Shown here: positions 9,554-17,491 of the stretch, piece after piece
Position numbering within the stretch: position 1 is the stretch's first letter
How the letters are laid out: each line of letters starts with the position of its first letter
Assembly: GCF_002197755.1 (NCBI RefSeq)
Contig: NZ_NHOT01000004.1
Location: 62,001 to 126,000, forward strand
DNA length: 64,000 nt
Source: Pedobacter sp. AJM
Lineage (GTDB): Bacteria > Bacteroidota > Bacteroidia > Sphingobacteriales > Sphingobacteriaceae
Reading direction: 5' to 3'
The notes under the pieces: generated by a model
The model's database searches: none
What the model was told of the DNA's origin: nothing
Seen by the model: only the letters and a program-made list of their open reading frames with translations
Position numbers and translations under genes: made by a program

Positions 9554-10027
9554 TTAGTTTTTCTTATTAATACGCTCCAGTTCTAAAACATCTAATTGAT
9601 CTTTCGGTCTATTCGTAGCGCGTTTGTTATCAAGGAGATGGTTATAATGAAGAAATCTGGCTTTAATCCCATTTATTTCATCCACAGTTGCCATTTGAAA
9701 ATATTCATCAAAATTATCTTTATCCAATCCGGGAATATCTGTCATTAAATCTGCATACATCCCATCATCCATCATCACTTCGTAATATCGCTCAATAATC
9801 GGAACATCAATAACATGTCGTATTTGCCATAACCCATTTTATCCAGTGCATAAATTAAGTTTTGCCTGTTTTCTTTTGTATCTTTTAAATATATCCAGGT
9901 CTCCTGTAGTACGGTTATAATCATAACGGTTTACAGCAAAGCCACCTATAATTAAATAATGTAAATCAAACTGTTGAAAAGTTGCCAACAGCAAAAGCAT
10001 TTCTGGGTTTTCTTTATCAAAAGACAT
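9554..10027 (-). pseudogene. Nucleotidyltransferase-fold protein, broken by two frameshifts
   Basis: Three frames must be joined to read one protein. The first starts MSFDKENPEMLLLLATFQQ and contains LIIGGFAVNRYDYNRTTGDLDI, the GG...DxD signature of the MNT/AbiEii-like nucleotidyltransferase fold. A lesion near 9890 moves the reading into a frame giving LKDTKENRQNLIYALDKMGYGKY. A second near 9815 moves it into the frame giving RHVIDVPIIERYYEV and then MMDDGMYADLMTDIPGL and RPKDQLDVLELERI to the stop. The carboxylates are intact, so decay is recent. The intact family is about 155 residues. It follows a small partner gene by 9 bases. Confidence 0.8.
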
Positions 10028-10036
10028 ATACGGAAA

Positions 10037-10240
10037 TTATATGGCTGGCTTACGAATGACCAGGCCTTTGCCTTGAGGAGATTTTAAAGGCCTACTGCCA
10101 TTCATAACCATTGAAATGTGATTGAGATGCAACACGCTAAGAAAACGTTGCTCCGGAGTATGACTTAAATAAACACTTTCACGCTCTTCCGCAATTATTT
10201 CGCGAGGAGTTGAAATATCATATAAAGTTAGCTTTCCCAT
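10037..10240 (-). CDS. Small partner protein of the nucleotidyltransferase module
   Basis: 67 residues starting MGKLTLYDISTPREIIAEER, with HLNHISMVMNGSRPLKSPQGKG near the end. There is no signal peptide or membrane helix. From memory, short proteins of this type precede GG/DxD nucleotidyltransferase genes in many Bacteroidota genomes, and here the spacing is 9 bases, so the two form one unit. The size and order resemble toxin-antitoxin pairs, but the role is unproven. This gene is intact while its partner is frameshifted. Confidence 0.6.
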   Translation of the reverse strand: MGKLTLYDISTPREIIAEERESVYLSHTPEQRFLSVLHLNHISMVMNGSRPLKSPQGKGLVIRKPAI

Positions 10241-10296
10241 TTCATATCAAAAATACGAAAAAGAAACTAATACTTTACATTGGAACGGTTATTTAA

Positions 10297-10304
10297 TACT
10301 TTTG
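10297..10304 (+). promoter_or_regulatory. -7 box TACTTTTG of the thioesterase gene
   Basis: A perfect TAnnTTTG match. A TTG that could extend the thioesterase frame upstream lies inside this box, so it would not be in the mRNA. This favours the TTG start at 10323. Confidence 0.5.
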
Positions 10305-10322
10305 TACAAAACACTTTTACCC

Positions 10323-10742
10323 TTGGAAAAGAATCAATTCAGCATTTTCGAAAGCGAACTTCGCGTACGCCCTGACGACATAGACATGTTTAACCATGTG
10401 CATAACAGCAAATACCTGGATTATGTATTGGCAGCCCGTTATGAGCAAATGGAAAAGTTTTATGGAATGCCTTGGGAGCACTTCACTAAACAAGGTTTAG
10501 GCTGGGTAGTTAGCCATGTAGACATTAACTTTAAACGCCCACTTTTGATGAATGATTTAATGTTGATCAGAACAGGCATATTAACGATGCATGATAAAGG
10601 TTGTGCTGTTCAGTTCGAAATTATCAATAAAAAAACGGGCAAAGTTGCATCCGATGGAATTTTCGATTATGTCTTAATTGATTTAAACACCAGTCGTGGA
10701 ACAAAAGTGACTGAAGAAATGATTAAAGCGTATAGTATTTAG
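10323..10742 (+). CDS. Acyl-CoA thioesterase, hot-dog fold (4HBT family)
   Basis: Probably hydrolyses acyl-CoA or acyl-ACP thioesters in the cytoplasm. The roughly 139-residue protein contains the hot-dog signature DIDMFNHVHNSKYLDY with the Asp/His/Asn catalytic region of 4-hydroxybenzoyl-CoA thioesterases, then WVVSHVDINFKRPLLMNDLMLIRT. No ATG precedes the domain. Start candidates are TTG at 10302 or TTG at 10323, and I prefer the latter because 10302 lies in a promoter box. The substrate is unknown. It is a single gene divergent from the decayed module. Confidence 0.85.
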   Translation: MEKNQFSIFESELRVRPDDIDMFNHVHNSKYLDYVLAARYEQMEKFYGMPWEHFTKQGLGWVVSHVDINFKRPLLMNDLMLIRTGILTMHDKGCAVQFEIINKKTGKVASDGIFDYVLIDLNTSRGTKVTEEMIKAYSI

Positions 10743-10901
10743 TTGGGCGTCAGAAGACCGAGGTCCGAAGATTTAGTGTTTCACAAATATATCCTGAGCC
10801 TCAAACCTAATCCAGCATTCTCAACTCAATGATATAATTCCATGTTTTCAGTGGTTCTGTGGCAATAAATTCATCAAACTACTAAAAATCAACCATTAAA
10901 A

Positions 10902-10931
10902 TTTGACAGACAGGAAATTTATTTATCTTTG
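10902..10931 (+). promoter_or_regulatory. Promoter of the MATE leader (TTTG-N18-TATCTTTG)
   Basis: TTTG (10902-10905) and TATCTTTG (10924-10931) are exactly 18 bases apart, one of the best Bacteroidota promoter matches in the window. The predicted start at about 10938 leaves a leader of about 140 bases before the MATE ATG, unusually long for this genome, where many leaders are almost absent. Confidence 0.8.
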
Positions 10932-10953
10932 CCTTATCAAAAAGAACAGAACC

Positions 10954-10986
10954 ATGATAGTATCTGCGATCCGTTTGAGGTTTTAG
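10954..10986 (+). CDS. Leader peptide MIVSAIRLRF upstream of the MATE exporter
   Basis: A 10-codon frame (ATG 10954, TAG 10984) starts about 16 bases after the predicted transcription start and ends 91 bases before the exporter. It contains Arg7-Leu8-Arg9-Phe10. The Arg/Lys-X-Arg/Lys pattern is the established macrolide-dependent ribosome-arrest motif, and the local sequence resembles the SMRLRF core of the ErmDL leader peptide. I infer a stalling peptide that controls the efflux gene. Short ATCC/GGAT complementarity (10969-10972 with 10995-10998) could form a structure that a stalled ribosome would disrupt. The peptide assignment is from sequence reading only. Confidence 0.6.
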   Translation: MIVSAIRLRF

Positions 10987-11077
10987 TTAACCGAGGATTT
11001 CCCTCCCATTTAAAATTCACGAATATACGCTTAGCCGCGTTTCATTCATTTATTCATTACATTTTATATTATTACAT

Positions 11078-12502
11078 ATGTCACAGTCAATAAAGACACG
11101 GGGCAAACTATCTTCCTTTTTTGAGGTATTAGTACAATCCTTAAAGGGAAATGAAGTGGATCTAACCTCAATCAGTATAAAACGGGCAATTATTTTATTA
11201 GCCATTCCAATGATGCTGGAAATGGCCATGGAATCTATATTCGCTTTAGTTGATTTATATTTTGTAGGTCACCTGGAAAACAGCAGCCATGCTATACAAA
11301 CAGTAGGCCTAACTGAATCCGTTCTGACCATCATTTATTCTTTAGCAATAGGTTTAAGCATGGCTGCTACAGCAGTAGTATCACGAAGAATCGGCGAGAA
11401 AAATCCGGAAGCTGCAGCTCAGGCCGGAATACAAACCATAATTATAGCGGTGGCTGTAAATATTTTAATCAGCATTGCCGGATTGATTTATGCAAGGGAT
11501 ATTCTTTTGCTCATGGGTGCATCTGCCGAAACTGCTGATCATGGTACAACTTTTATCCGCATCATGATGGGGGGAAGCATCATCATTGTTTTGTTGTTCT
11601 TAATCAATGGTATTTTCAGAGGTGCTGGAAATGCTGCCATCGCCATGCGCAGTTTATGGATCGCCAATATTGCCAACATCATCCTCTGCCCTGTTTTTAT
11701 TAATGGATTTGGTCCTATTCCGGCGTTTGGATTAACAGGTGCAGCCATTGCCACAACCATTGGTCGTGGTTTAGGCGTAACCTATCAGGTATACAATTTA
11801 TTCAATGGTAAAAACGCTTTGAAGATCAGAATCAGTCATTTCATTCCTGATTTCGAACAAATCAAGGCCATTGTAAAAATAGCTGCCCCTGCTATCTTCC
11901 AGTTTGTTATAGCAAGCTGCAGCTGGGTATTTTTAGCAGAATTAGTGGCCACAACTGGCGGAGATGAAGGATCAGCTGGCTATCAGACCGCACTGAGATT
12001 AATGATGTTTTTCTTATTACCAGCCTGGGGATTGAGTAATGCTGCCGCCACTTTAGTTGGCCAGAACCTGGGTGCTGGTCATATCGATCGCGCTGAAAAA
12101 TCTGTTTATCAAACCATGAAATACATTCTGGTTTTTATGGTGGTGGTAAGTGTACTTTTCCTAACCTGCGGTCATTTATTCGCTGCGTTTTTCACATCGG
12201 ATGAAAAGGTTATTGATATGGCCAGCAGGGCACTAAGGATTTTAAGTATCGGTTTTGTTATATATGGGATGGGAATGGTGCTGACCAGTGCTTTCAATGG
12301 TGCAGGCGATACCTGGACACCTACTAAAATTAATATTTTTGCATTCTGGCTGTTCCAGATTCCGTTTGCATACTTCCTTGCTAAATACCTGGATATGGGG
12401 CCAACAGGTGTTTTTATAGCCATCCCCACCGCTGAAATTGGTATTGCAATTGCCGCTTTTATTCTATTCAAAAAAGGTAAATGGAAGAAAACGATGGTTT
12501 AA
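11078..12502 (+). CDS. MATE family multidrug efflux transporter
   Basis: A 474-residue inner-membrane exporter with twelve predicted helices in two homologous MatE halves. The first runs from about residue 30 (IKRAIILLAIPMMLEMAMES...LVDLYFVGHL), the second from about 255 (IAAPAIFQFVIASCSWVFLAEL). It exports cationic or hydrophobic drugs by Na+ or H+ antiport. It follows the MIVSAIRLRF leader frame and a long 5' leader, which suggests drug-inducible expression. No RBS is obvious, as usual for the phylum. The substrate range cannot be read from the sequence. Confidence 0.93.
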   Translation: MSQSIKTRGKLSSFFEVLVQSLKGNEVDLTSISIKRAIILLAIPMMLEMAMESIFALVDLYFVGHLENSSHAIQTVGLTESVLTIIYSLAIGLSMAATAVVSRRIGEKNPEAAAQAGIQTIIIAVAVNILISIAGLIYARDILLLMGASAETADHGTTFIRIMMGGSIIIVLLFLINGIFRGAGNAAIAMRSLWIANIANIILCPVFINGFGPIPAFGLTGAAIATTIGRGLGVTYQVYNLFNGKNALKIRISHFIPDFEQIKAIVKIAAPAIFQFVIASCSWVFLAELVATTGGDEGSAGYQTALRLMMFFLLPAWGLSNAAATLVGQNLGAGHIDRAEKSVYQTMKYILVFMVVVSVLFLTCGHLFAAFFTSDEKVIDMASRALRILSIGFVIYGMGMVLTSAFNGAGDTWTPTKINIFAFWLFQIPFAYFLAKYLDMGPTGVFIAIPTAEIGIAIAAFILFKKGKWKKTMV

Positions 12503-12589
12503 AATCAACTTAACCACCAATAAAACCAGCCACCGAAACATGGATTGCACAGAAAACAAAAAAAGGATAACTGCTCTGAGCTACATAAA

Positions 12590-12622
12590 CCTGATGAAGT
12601 ATATTGCGTTTTTTTCATCAGG
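12590..12622. repeat. Inverted repeat CCTGATGAA / TTCATCAGG after the MATE gene
   Basis: A 9-base stem with a long T-rich loop, and a further CTGCT/AGCAG complementarity just outside. It could terminate the MATE transcript, but the T's lie in the loop rather than after the stem, so the assignment is weak. The 93-codon frame covering this area (12438-12719) looks non-coding. Confidence 0.35.
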
Positions 12623-12725
12623 AGCAGCAAAAGCAGGACGACCTTCACTTAAAACTACTGAATTTGCTTTTCAAATATTTAAAAAACCAGCCATTTTTCC
12701 ATCTTACAAATTCCATTAAAAACTA

Positions 12726-12733
12726 TATCTTTG
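12726..12733 (+). promoter_or_regulatory. -7 box TATCTTTG of lepA
   Basis: Perfect TAnnTTTG ending 7 bases before the lepA ATG. If transcription starts at the usual distance, the mRNA is leaderless or nearly so. Confidence 0.6.
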
Positions 12734-12740
12734 CGCAAAG

Positions 12741-14528
12741 ATGAAGCATATACGTAATTTTTGCATTATTGCACATATCGACCATGGTAAGAGTACTTTG
12801 GCTGATAGGTTATTAGAATATACAGCGACGATTTCGCAGCGTGAAGCGCAGGCGCAATTGCTCGACAATATGGATTTGGAGCGCGAGCGGGGCATTACGA
12901 TTAAAAGTCATGCCATACAAATGAATTATAAAGTTGGAGATATTGAATATAACTTCAACCTGATTGATACCCCCGGACATGTCGATTTTTCGTATGAAGT
13001 TTCGCGTTCAATTGCGGCATGCGAAGGTGCTTTGCTTATTGTTGATGCTTCTCAGGGTATTCAGGCACAAACCATTTCGAACCTATACCTGGCTTTAGAG
13101 CATGACCTTGAAATCATCCCGATTTTAAATAAAATGGATTTACCAGGTGCCATGCCAGAAGAGGTTAAAGACCAGATTATTGATTTAATTGGTTGTAAAC
13201 GTGAGGATATTATTCCCGCATCCGGCAAAACTGGTATGGGTATTCCTGATATTATTCAAGCCATTGTAGACCGGGTTCCAGCACCTGTCGGTGATCCGGA
13301 AGCGCCACTCCAAGCATTGATTTTCGATTCTGTTTTTAACTCATTCAGAGGGATTATCGCCTATTACAAAGTAGTTAACGGTGAGATTAAAAAAGGAGAT
13401 AAAGTAAAATTTATTAACACAGGCAAGGAATACCTGGCTGATGAAGTGGGTATTTTAAAACTGGATATGGCGCCACGTAACGTGGTCAAAACAGGCGATG
13501 TGGGTTATATTATCTCAGGAATCAAAGAAGCCCGTGAAGTGAAGGTTGGAGATACCATTACCACTGTTGCAAGACCATCGTTAGATGCTATTCAGGGTTT
13601 TGAAGAGGTTAAACCAATGGTTTTTGCGGGTATTTATCCTGTTGACACTGATGAATTTGAAGAACTTCGCGAAGCGATGCACAAGTTACAGTTGAATGAT
13701 GCCTCTATTGTTTTCGAACCGGAAAGTTCAGCAGCTTTAGGCTTTGGTTTCCGTTGCGGATTCCTGGGCATGCTGCACATGGAGATTATCCAGGAACGTT
13801 TGGAGCGTGAATTCGATATGACCGTAATCACTACGGTTCCTAACGTATCTTACATCGCGCACACCACTAAAGGCGATGAAATTATTGTTAACAACCCTTC
13901 CGACTTACCAGATCCAAGTAAACTGGATTCAGTTGAAGAACCTTATATCAAAGCCAATATCATTACCAAAGCTGAATTTGTAGGGCCTGTAATGTCGCTT
14001 TGTATACAGAAACGTGGTATTATCGTGAACCAGTCTTACCTGACATCTGATCGGGTAGAGCTTATTTTTGAGATGCCAATGGGTGAGATTGTATTCGATT
14101 TCTATGATAAACTGAAAACAATTTCTAAAGGTTATGCTTCTTTCGACTACCACCAGACCGGTTACCGTAAATCAGATTTGGTTCGTTTAGATATGTTATT
14201 GAATGATGAACCGGTTGACGCTTTATCATCTTTGATCCACCGCAGTAATGCTTACGATTTCGGAAAGAAAATCTGCGAGAAACTGAGAGAATTAATTCCG
14301 CGTCAGCAGTTTGAAATTAAAATTCAGGCATCTATCGGTGCTAAAGTAATCGCACGCGAAACGCTTAGTGCTTTGCGTAAAGATGTAACTGCTAAATGTT
14401 ATGGTGGCGATATTTCACGTAAACGTAAGTTGTTAGAAAAACAGAAAAAAGGTAAAAAACGCATGCGCCAGGTTGGAAATGTAGAAATTCCACAAACGGC
14501 GTTTATGGCAGTTTTGAAATTGGATTAA
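12741..14528 (+). CDS. lepA: Elongation factor 4 (LepA), ribosome back-translocating GTPase
   Basis: A translational GTPase acting on stalled or mis-translocated ribosomes. It is 595 residues, the usual length. The G-domain shows [10 protein letters not shown] (G1), the switch region ERGITIKSH (G2), DTPGHVDF (G3) and NKMDLPGA (G4). Domains II-III and the LepA-specific C-terminal domain follow, with [30 protein letters not shown] split over the conserved basic tail. The ATG at 12741 lies only 7 bases after a perfect -7 box. It is followed, after a repeat-bearing spacer, by folD. Confidence 0.97.
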   Translation: MKHIRNFCIIAHIDHGKSTLADRLLEYTATISQREAQAQLLDNMDLERERGITIKSHAIQMNYKVGDIEYNFNLIDTPGHVDFSYEVSRSIAACEGALLIVDASQGIQAQTISNLYLALEHDLEIIPILNKMDLPGAMPEEVKDQIIDLIGCKREDIIPASGKTGMGIPDIIQAIVDRVPAPVGDPEAPLQALIFDSVFNSFRGIIAYYKVVNGEIKKGDKVKFINTGKEYLADEVGILKLDMAPRNVVKTGDVGYIISGIKEAREVKVGDTITTVARPSLDAIQGFEEVKPMVFAGIYPVDTDEFEELREAMHKLQLNDASIVFEPESSAALGFGFRCGFLGMLHMEIIQERLEREFDMTVITTVPNVSYIAHTTKGDEIIVNNPSDLPDPSKLDSVEEPYIKANIITKAEFVGPVMSLCIQKRGIIVNQSYLTSDRVELIFEMPMGEIVFDFYDKLKTISKGYASFDYHQTGYRKSDLVRLDMLLNDEPVDALSSLIHRSNAYDFGKKICEKLRELIPRQQFEIKIQASIGAKVIARETLSALRKDVTAKCYGGDISRKRKLLEKQKKGKKRMRQVGNVEIPQTAFMAVLKLD

Positions 14529-14540
14529 AATAGATTTGAG

Positions 14541-14591
14541 ATATTAGATTTGAGATTTGAGATGATAACCGTCTAATCTCAAATCTAATAT
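14541..14591. repeat. Palindromic GAGATTT-type repeat, family B
   Basis: A perfect 16-base inverted repeat, ATATTAGATTTGAGAT (14541-14556) against 14576-14591, with a 19-base loop, made of reiterated GATTTGAGAT units. It fills the lepA-folD spacer. A related copy with tandem TGAGATG units lies at 20951-21025. Confidence 0.8.
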
Positions 14592-14614
14592 CCAGTGTCT
14601 CACATCTCATAAGA

Positions 14615-15496
14615 ATGAAATTATTAGACGGTAAATACGTATCAGAAAAAGTTAAAGTTCAGATTGCAGAAGAGGCTGCAGAATTTTTAAATAAAAGCGG
14701 ACGCAAACCTCATTTGGTCGCTATCTTAGTTGGTAACGACGGTGGAAGCGAGACCTATGTAGCTAGTAAGATGAAAAACTGTGAAAAGGTAGGTTTTAAA
14801 TCTTCACTTCACCGATACGATACCTCGGTGACAGAAGCTGAATTGCTGGCAAAAATTGAAGAAATTAATCAGGATGAGGATGTGGACGGGTTAATTGTTC
14901 AATTACCTTTACCAAAGCATATAGATCCTGAAAAAGTTACCGAAAAAATTGACCATAGAAAAGATGTGGATGGCTTCCACCCTGTTAATCTGGGTAGAAT
15001 GATGCGTAATTTACCGTGCTTTATCCCGGCAACGCCTTATGGCATTTTATTGATGCTGCAGGAATATAACATTGACACCACCGGGATGCATTGCGTTGTG
15101 GTCGGTAGAAGTAATATTGTAGGCAGTCCGATGAGTATTTTAATGGCGCGTAATGCTAATCCCGGAAATTGCACCGTAACACTCACACACTCCCGTACAA
15201 AAGATTTGAAGGAGCAGGTTTTACAGGCAGATATCATCATCGCAGCCATTGGTAAAAAGAACTTCATCACTGCTGATATGGTGAAACCAGGTGCAATTAT
15301 CATTGATGTGGGTATTAACCGTGAAACGTCTACAGAAACAAAATCAGGCTTTAAGCTTTATGGTGATGTAGATTTTGAAAATATAGCGCCGATTTCATCT
15401 TACATCACGCCTGTTCCAGGTGGCGTTGGTTTAATGACAATTGTTGGCTTACTGAAAAATACACTCGCCTCAGCAAGGAAAGAAATCTATAACTAG
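14615..15496 (+). CDS. folD: Bifunctional methylenetetrahydrofolate dehydrogenase / methenyl-THF cyclohydrolase
   Basis: Interconverts 5,10-methylene-, 5,10-methenyl- and 10-formyl-tetrahydrofolate for one-carbon metabolism, linked to the serine pathway earlier in the window. The 293-residue protein has [17 protein letters not shown] (catalytic Tyr and Lys), [26 protein letters not shown], the nucleotide-binding [13 protein letters not shown] and [10 protein letters not shown] near the end. Strong terminator just downstream. Confidence 0.97.
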   Translation: MKLLDGKYVSEKVKVQIAEEAAEFLNKSGRKPHLVAILVGNDGGSETYVASKMKNCEKVGFKSSLHRYDTSVTEAELLAKIEEINQDEDVDGLIVQLPLPKHIDPEKVTEKIDHRKDVDGFHPVNLGRMMRNLPCFIPATPYGILLMLQEYNIDTTGMHCVVVGRSNIVGSPMSILMARNANPGNCTVTLTHSRTKDLKEQVLQADIIIAAIGKKNFITADMVKPGAIIIDVGINRETSTETKSGFKLYGDVDFENIAPISSYITPVPGGVGLMTIVGLLKNTLASARKEIYN

Positions 15497-15551
15497 GTAG
15501 AGGCTATAAAGGTTGAGGGAGTAAGGTAAAATCTCATCATTATAAAATCAC

Positions 15552-15586
15552 AAAGGCAATTCAAACATTTGAGTTGCCTTTTTTAC
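15552..15586 (+). terminator. Terminator after folD
   Basis: A 14-base stem, AAAGGCAATTCAAA with TTTGAGTTGCCTTT (one G-U pair), a 3-base loop and a following T-tract. Confidence 0.85.
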
Positions 15587-15643
15587 GTGTAAATACTTTT
15601 TATTATACGTAAAGCAATTATATTTGTTCGTAAACATGATGTT

Positions 15644-15904
15644 ATGGATTCGAAACTTACCTTAAGCTTTAACCGGGATGTGGTTACAAAAGCTAAAAAA
15701 TATGCTGCTGATCATAACATTAGCTTATCCCGCTTAATTGAGCATTTACTAATCCAAGTTACATCCGGTGATTATAAATCCCTTGAAGATTAGTCCATTT
15801 CTGAGTGGGTAAGTATGGTTGCAGAGGGAGAAGTAGAATATAAAAAAACAGTAAAAGCTAGCCGAAAGGCATCAAAAGATGAATTCTTTTCTTCTAAAAA
15901 GTAA
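15644..15904 (+). pseudogene. DUF6364-like antitoxin with internal stop codon
   Basis: The frame starts MDSKLTLSFNRDVVTKAKKY and continues with the helix SLSRLIEHLLIQV, the typical short ribbon-helix-helix-like antitoxin found before PIN toxins in Bacteroidota. After 49 codons a TAG (15791-15793) interrupts it. The same frame then reads SISEWVSMVAEGEVEYKKTV to a TAA at 15902-15904, giving the expected 86-residue protein. The toxin frame starts 3 bases later and is itself damaged. I call it a nonsense-mutated antitoxin, although a truncated 49-residue protein could still be made. Confidence 0.75.
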
Positions 15905-15907
15905 TTG

Positions 15908-16322
15908 ATGAAGATATTTTTAGATGCAAATGTGCTTATTTCCGTTTTAAATAAAGAGTACCCGCTTTTTACATATTCTTCGAGGATTTTGAGTTTGGCA
16001 TCACATCCAAAATTTGAAGTTTACACTTCGCCGCTTTTTTGGCAATTGCTTTTTACTTTGCTGAAAAGAAACATAAACCTCAATTGGCGAAGCAGAAAAT
16101 CGATTTACTCTGTCAGCATATTAAAATTGCAGGAAATACATCAAAAGGTGTTTTTGATACATTACAAATAAATCCATCCACGATGTTGAAGATGGCCTGG
16201 AATATTATGCAGCGGAAGCAGTTGGTTGCACCTGCATCATTACAGAGGATATTAAAGATTTTTATTTTGCAGAACTGGAAATTTTAAATTGCCAGGAGTT
16301 TTTTAAAAAACATTTGCGGTAG
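15908..16322 (+). pseudogene. PIN-domain toxin (VapC-like) with two frameshifts
   Basis: The N-terminal part MKIFLDANVLISVLNKE carries the first PIN aspartate, running to EVYTSPL. At a run of T's (about 16034-16040) the reading shifts to LAIAFYFAEKKHKPQLAKQK, and near 16180 it shifts again to SIHDVEDGLEYYAAEAVG, CTCIITEDIKDFYF and the stop at 16320-16322. The joined product has about 137 residues and all acidic active-site positions (D6, the HDVED Asp/Glu, TEDIKDF). VapC toxins are Mg2+-dependent endoribonucleases. Loss of both toxin and antitoxin is consistent with neutral decay of the pair. Confidence 0.8.
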
Positions 16323-16398
16323 GAACAAAGGTAAATGAGCAAAGATCAAGAATTCAAACCAACCCTTCTCTTTTATTTGCTCCTTGTTCTTTTATTCA

Positions 16399-16734
16399 TC
16401 AATCCCAAAGCTTACTCCACCAACTCTCCTCAAAACCAATATATAATCCATCTTCCCGAAGCTCTGTTGGATAAAGATTAATGTAATCTCCTTGCCCTTC
16501 TGCTCCTCTTCCACTTTCTAAATCATATTCATAGCGATGAATCGGACAAATCAGATGACCATTTTTGCACCAGCCACCAGAAAAATGACCACCAGCATGC
16601 GGACAATGAGATTGTGTCGCTGTAATTTTATCATCATTATTAATGATACAAAGCTGTTTTCCATTGACTTCAACGGTTATAATTGAATCAATAGCAGGAA
16701 TTTGAACTTTATTCAACGCTTTAAACCACTTCAT
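16399..16734 (-). CDS. Rieske [2Fe-2S] ferredoxin-like protein
   Basis: A small soluble electron carrier of 111 residues with one Rieske domain. The cluster ligands are C44 and H46 in HCPHAGGHF and C63 and H66 in ICPIHRYEYDL, followed by SGRGAEG and the YPTELREDGLYI strand. It has no signal peptide or oxygenase subunit beside it. It resembles the NirD-like or bph-type ferredoxin group, but its redox partner is unknown. It diverges from queE. Confidence 0.88.
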   Translation of the reverse strand: MKWFKALNKVQIPAIDSIITVEVNGKQLCIINNDDKITATQSHCPHAGGHFSGGWCKNGHLICPIHRYEYDLESGRGAEGQGDYINLYPTELREDGLYIGFEESWWSKLWD

Positions 16735-16839
16735 TGACCTAAAATAAGAATTTAAATATCAGTGTTATTTCATCTTTGCATTAATTTTTAGATGAGGAAC
16801 ATTTCCACCATATTTTTTAGGATATTTGCATCCTCAAAA

Positions 16840-17463
16840 ATGAAACAACAGATACCAGAAGACGGCACATTACTTCCTTTAATGGAAGAGTTCTACACGA
16901 TACAAGGCGAGGGATTTAATACTGGCAAAGCGGCCTATTTCATTCGCCTGGGTGGCTGCGATGTGGGCTGCCATTGGTGTGATGTGAAAGAAAGCTGGGA
17001 TGCCGAAATGCACCCGTTAACACCTGCTGATGTGATTGTTGAACATGCAGACAAGTTTCCAGGGAAAGCGGTGGTTATTACGGGTGGTGAACCGTTAATT
17101 TATAACCTGGATTATTTAACTAACAAGCTAAAAGAAAGAGGCATTTTAACTTTTATCGAAACTTCTGGTGCTTACCCCCTTTCCGGAAACTGGGATTGGA
17201 TTTGTTTATCGCCAAAGAAATTTAAAGCCCCTCGACCAGATATCACCCCTTTTGCGCACGAATTAAAAGTTATCGTTTTCAATAAAAGTGACTTCAAATG
17301 GGCCGAAGAATATGCGGCAATGGTATCTCCAACCTGCAAATTATACCTGCAGCCGGAGTGGTCGAAATCAAAAGAAATTACCCCATTGATTATTGAATAC
17401 GTAATGGCTAATCCAAGATGGGAAATTTCACTTCAAACGCATAAATTTTTAAATATCCCTTAA
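16840..17463 (+). CDS. queE: 7-carboxy-7-deazaguanine synthase
   Basis: A radical-SAM enzyme that contracts 6-carboxytetrahydropterin to 7-carboxy-7-deazaguanine on the way to queuosine. From the ATG at 16840 the protein is 207 residues: substrate loop EFYTIQGEGFNTGKAAYF, cluster motif C40-X3-C44-X2-C47 in GGCDVGCHWCD, then VVITGGEPLIY. An ATG at 16792 in the same frame would add 16 residues unlike the family. I prefer 16840 because a GATATTTG box (16821-16828) lies 11 bases before it, but a CATCTTTG at 16771 could serve the longer form. Confidence 0.93.
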   Translation: MKQQIPEDGTLLPLMEEFYTIQGEGFNTGKAAYFIRLGGCDVGCHWCDVKESWDAEMHPLTPADVIVEHADKFPGKAVVITGGEPLIYNLDYLTNKLKERGILTFIETSGAYPLSGNWDWICLSPKKFKAPRPDITPFAHELKVIVFNKSDFKWAEEYAAMVSPTCKLYLQPEWSKSKEITPLIIEYVMANPRWEISLQTHKFLNIP

Positions 17464-17491
17464 AAAGCAATACATTAGCTTAATAACCAAT

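Noticed and set aside
12438..12719. 93-codon frame (plus) after the MATE gene
   Set aside because: It overlaps the MATE end, has no recognisable domain and an inverted repeat runs through it. The coding pattern is poor.
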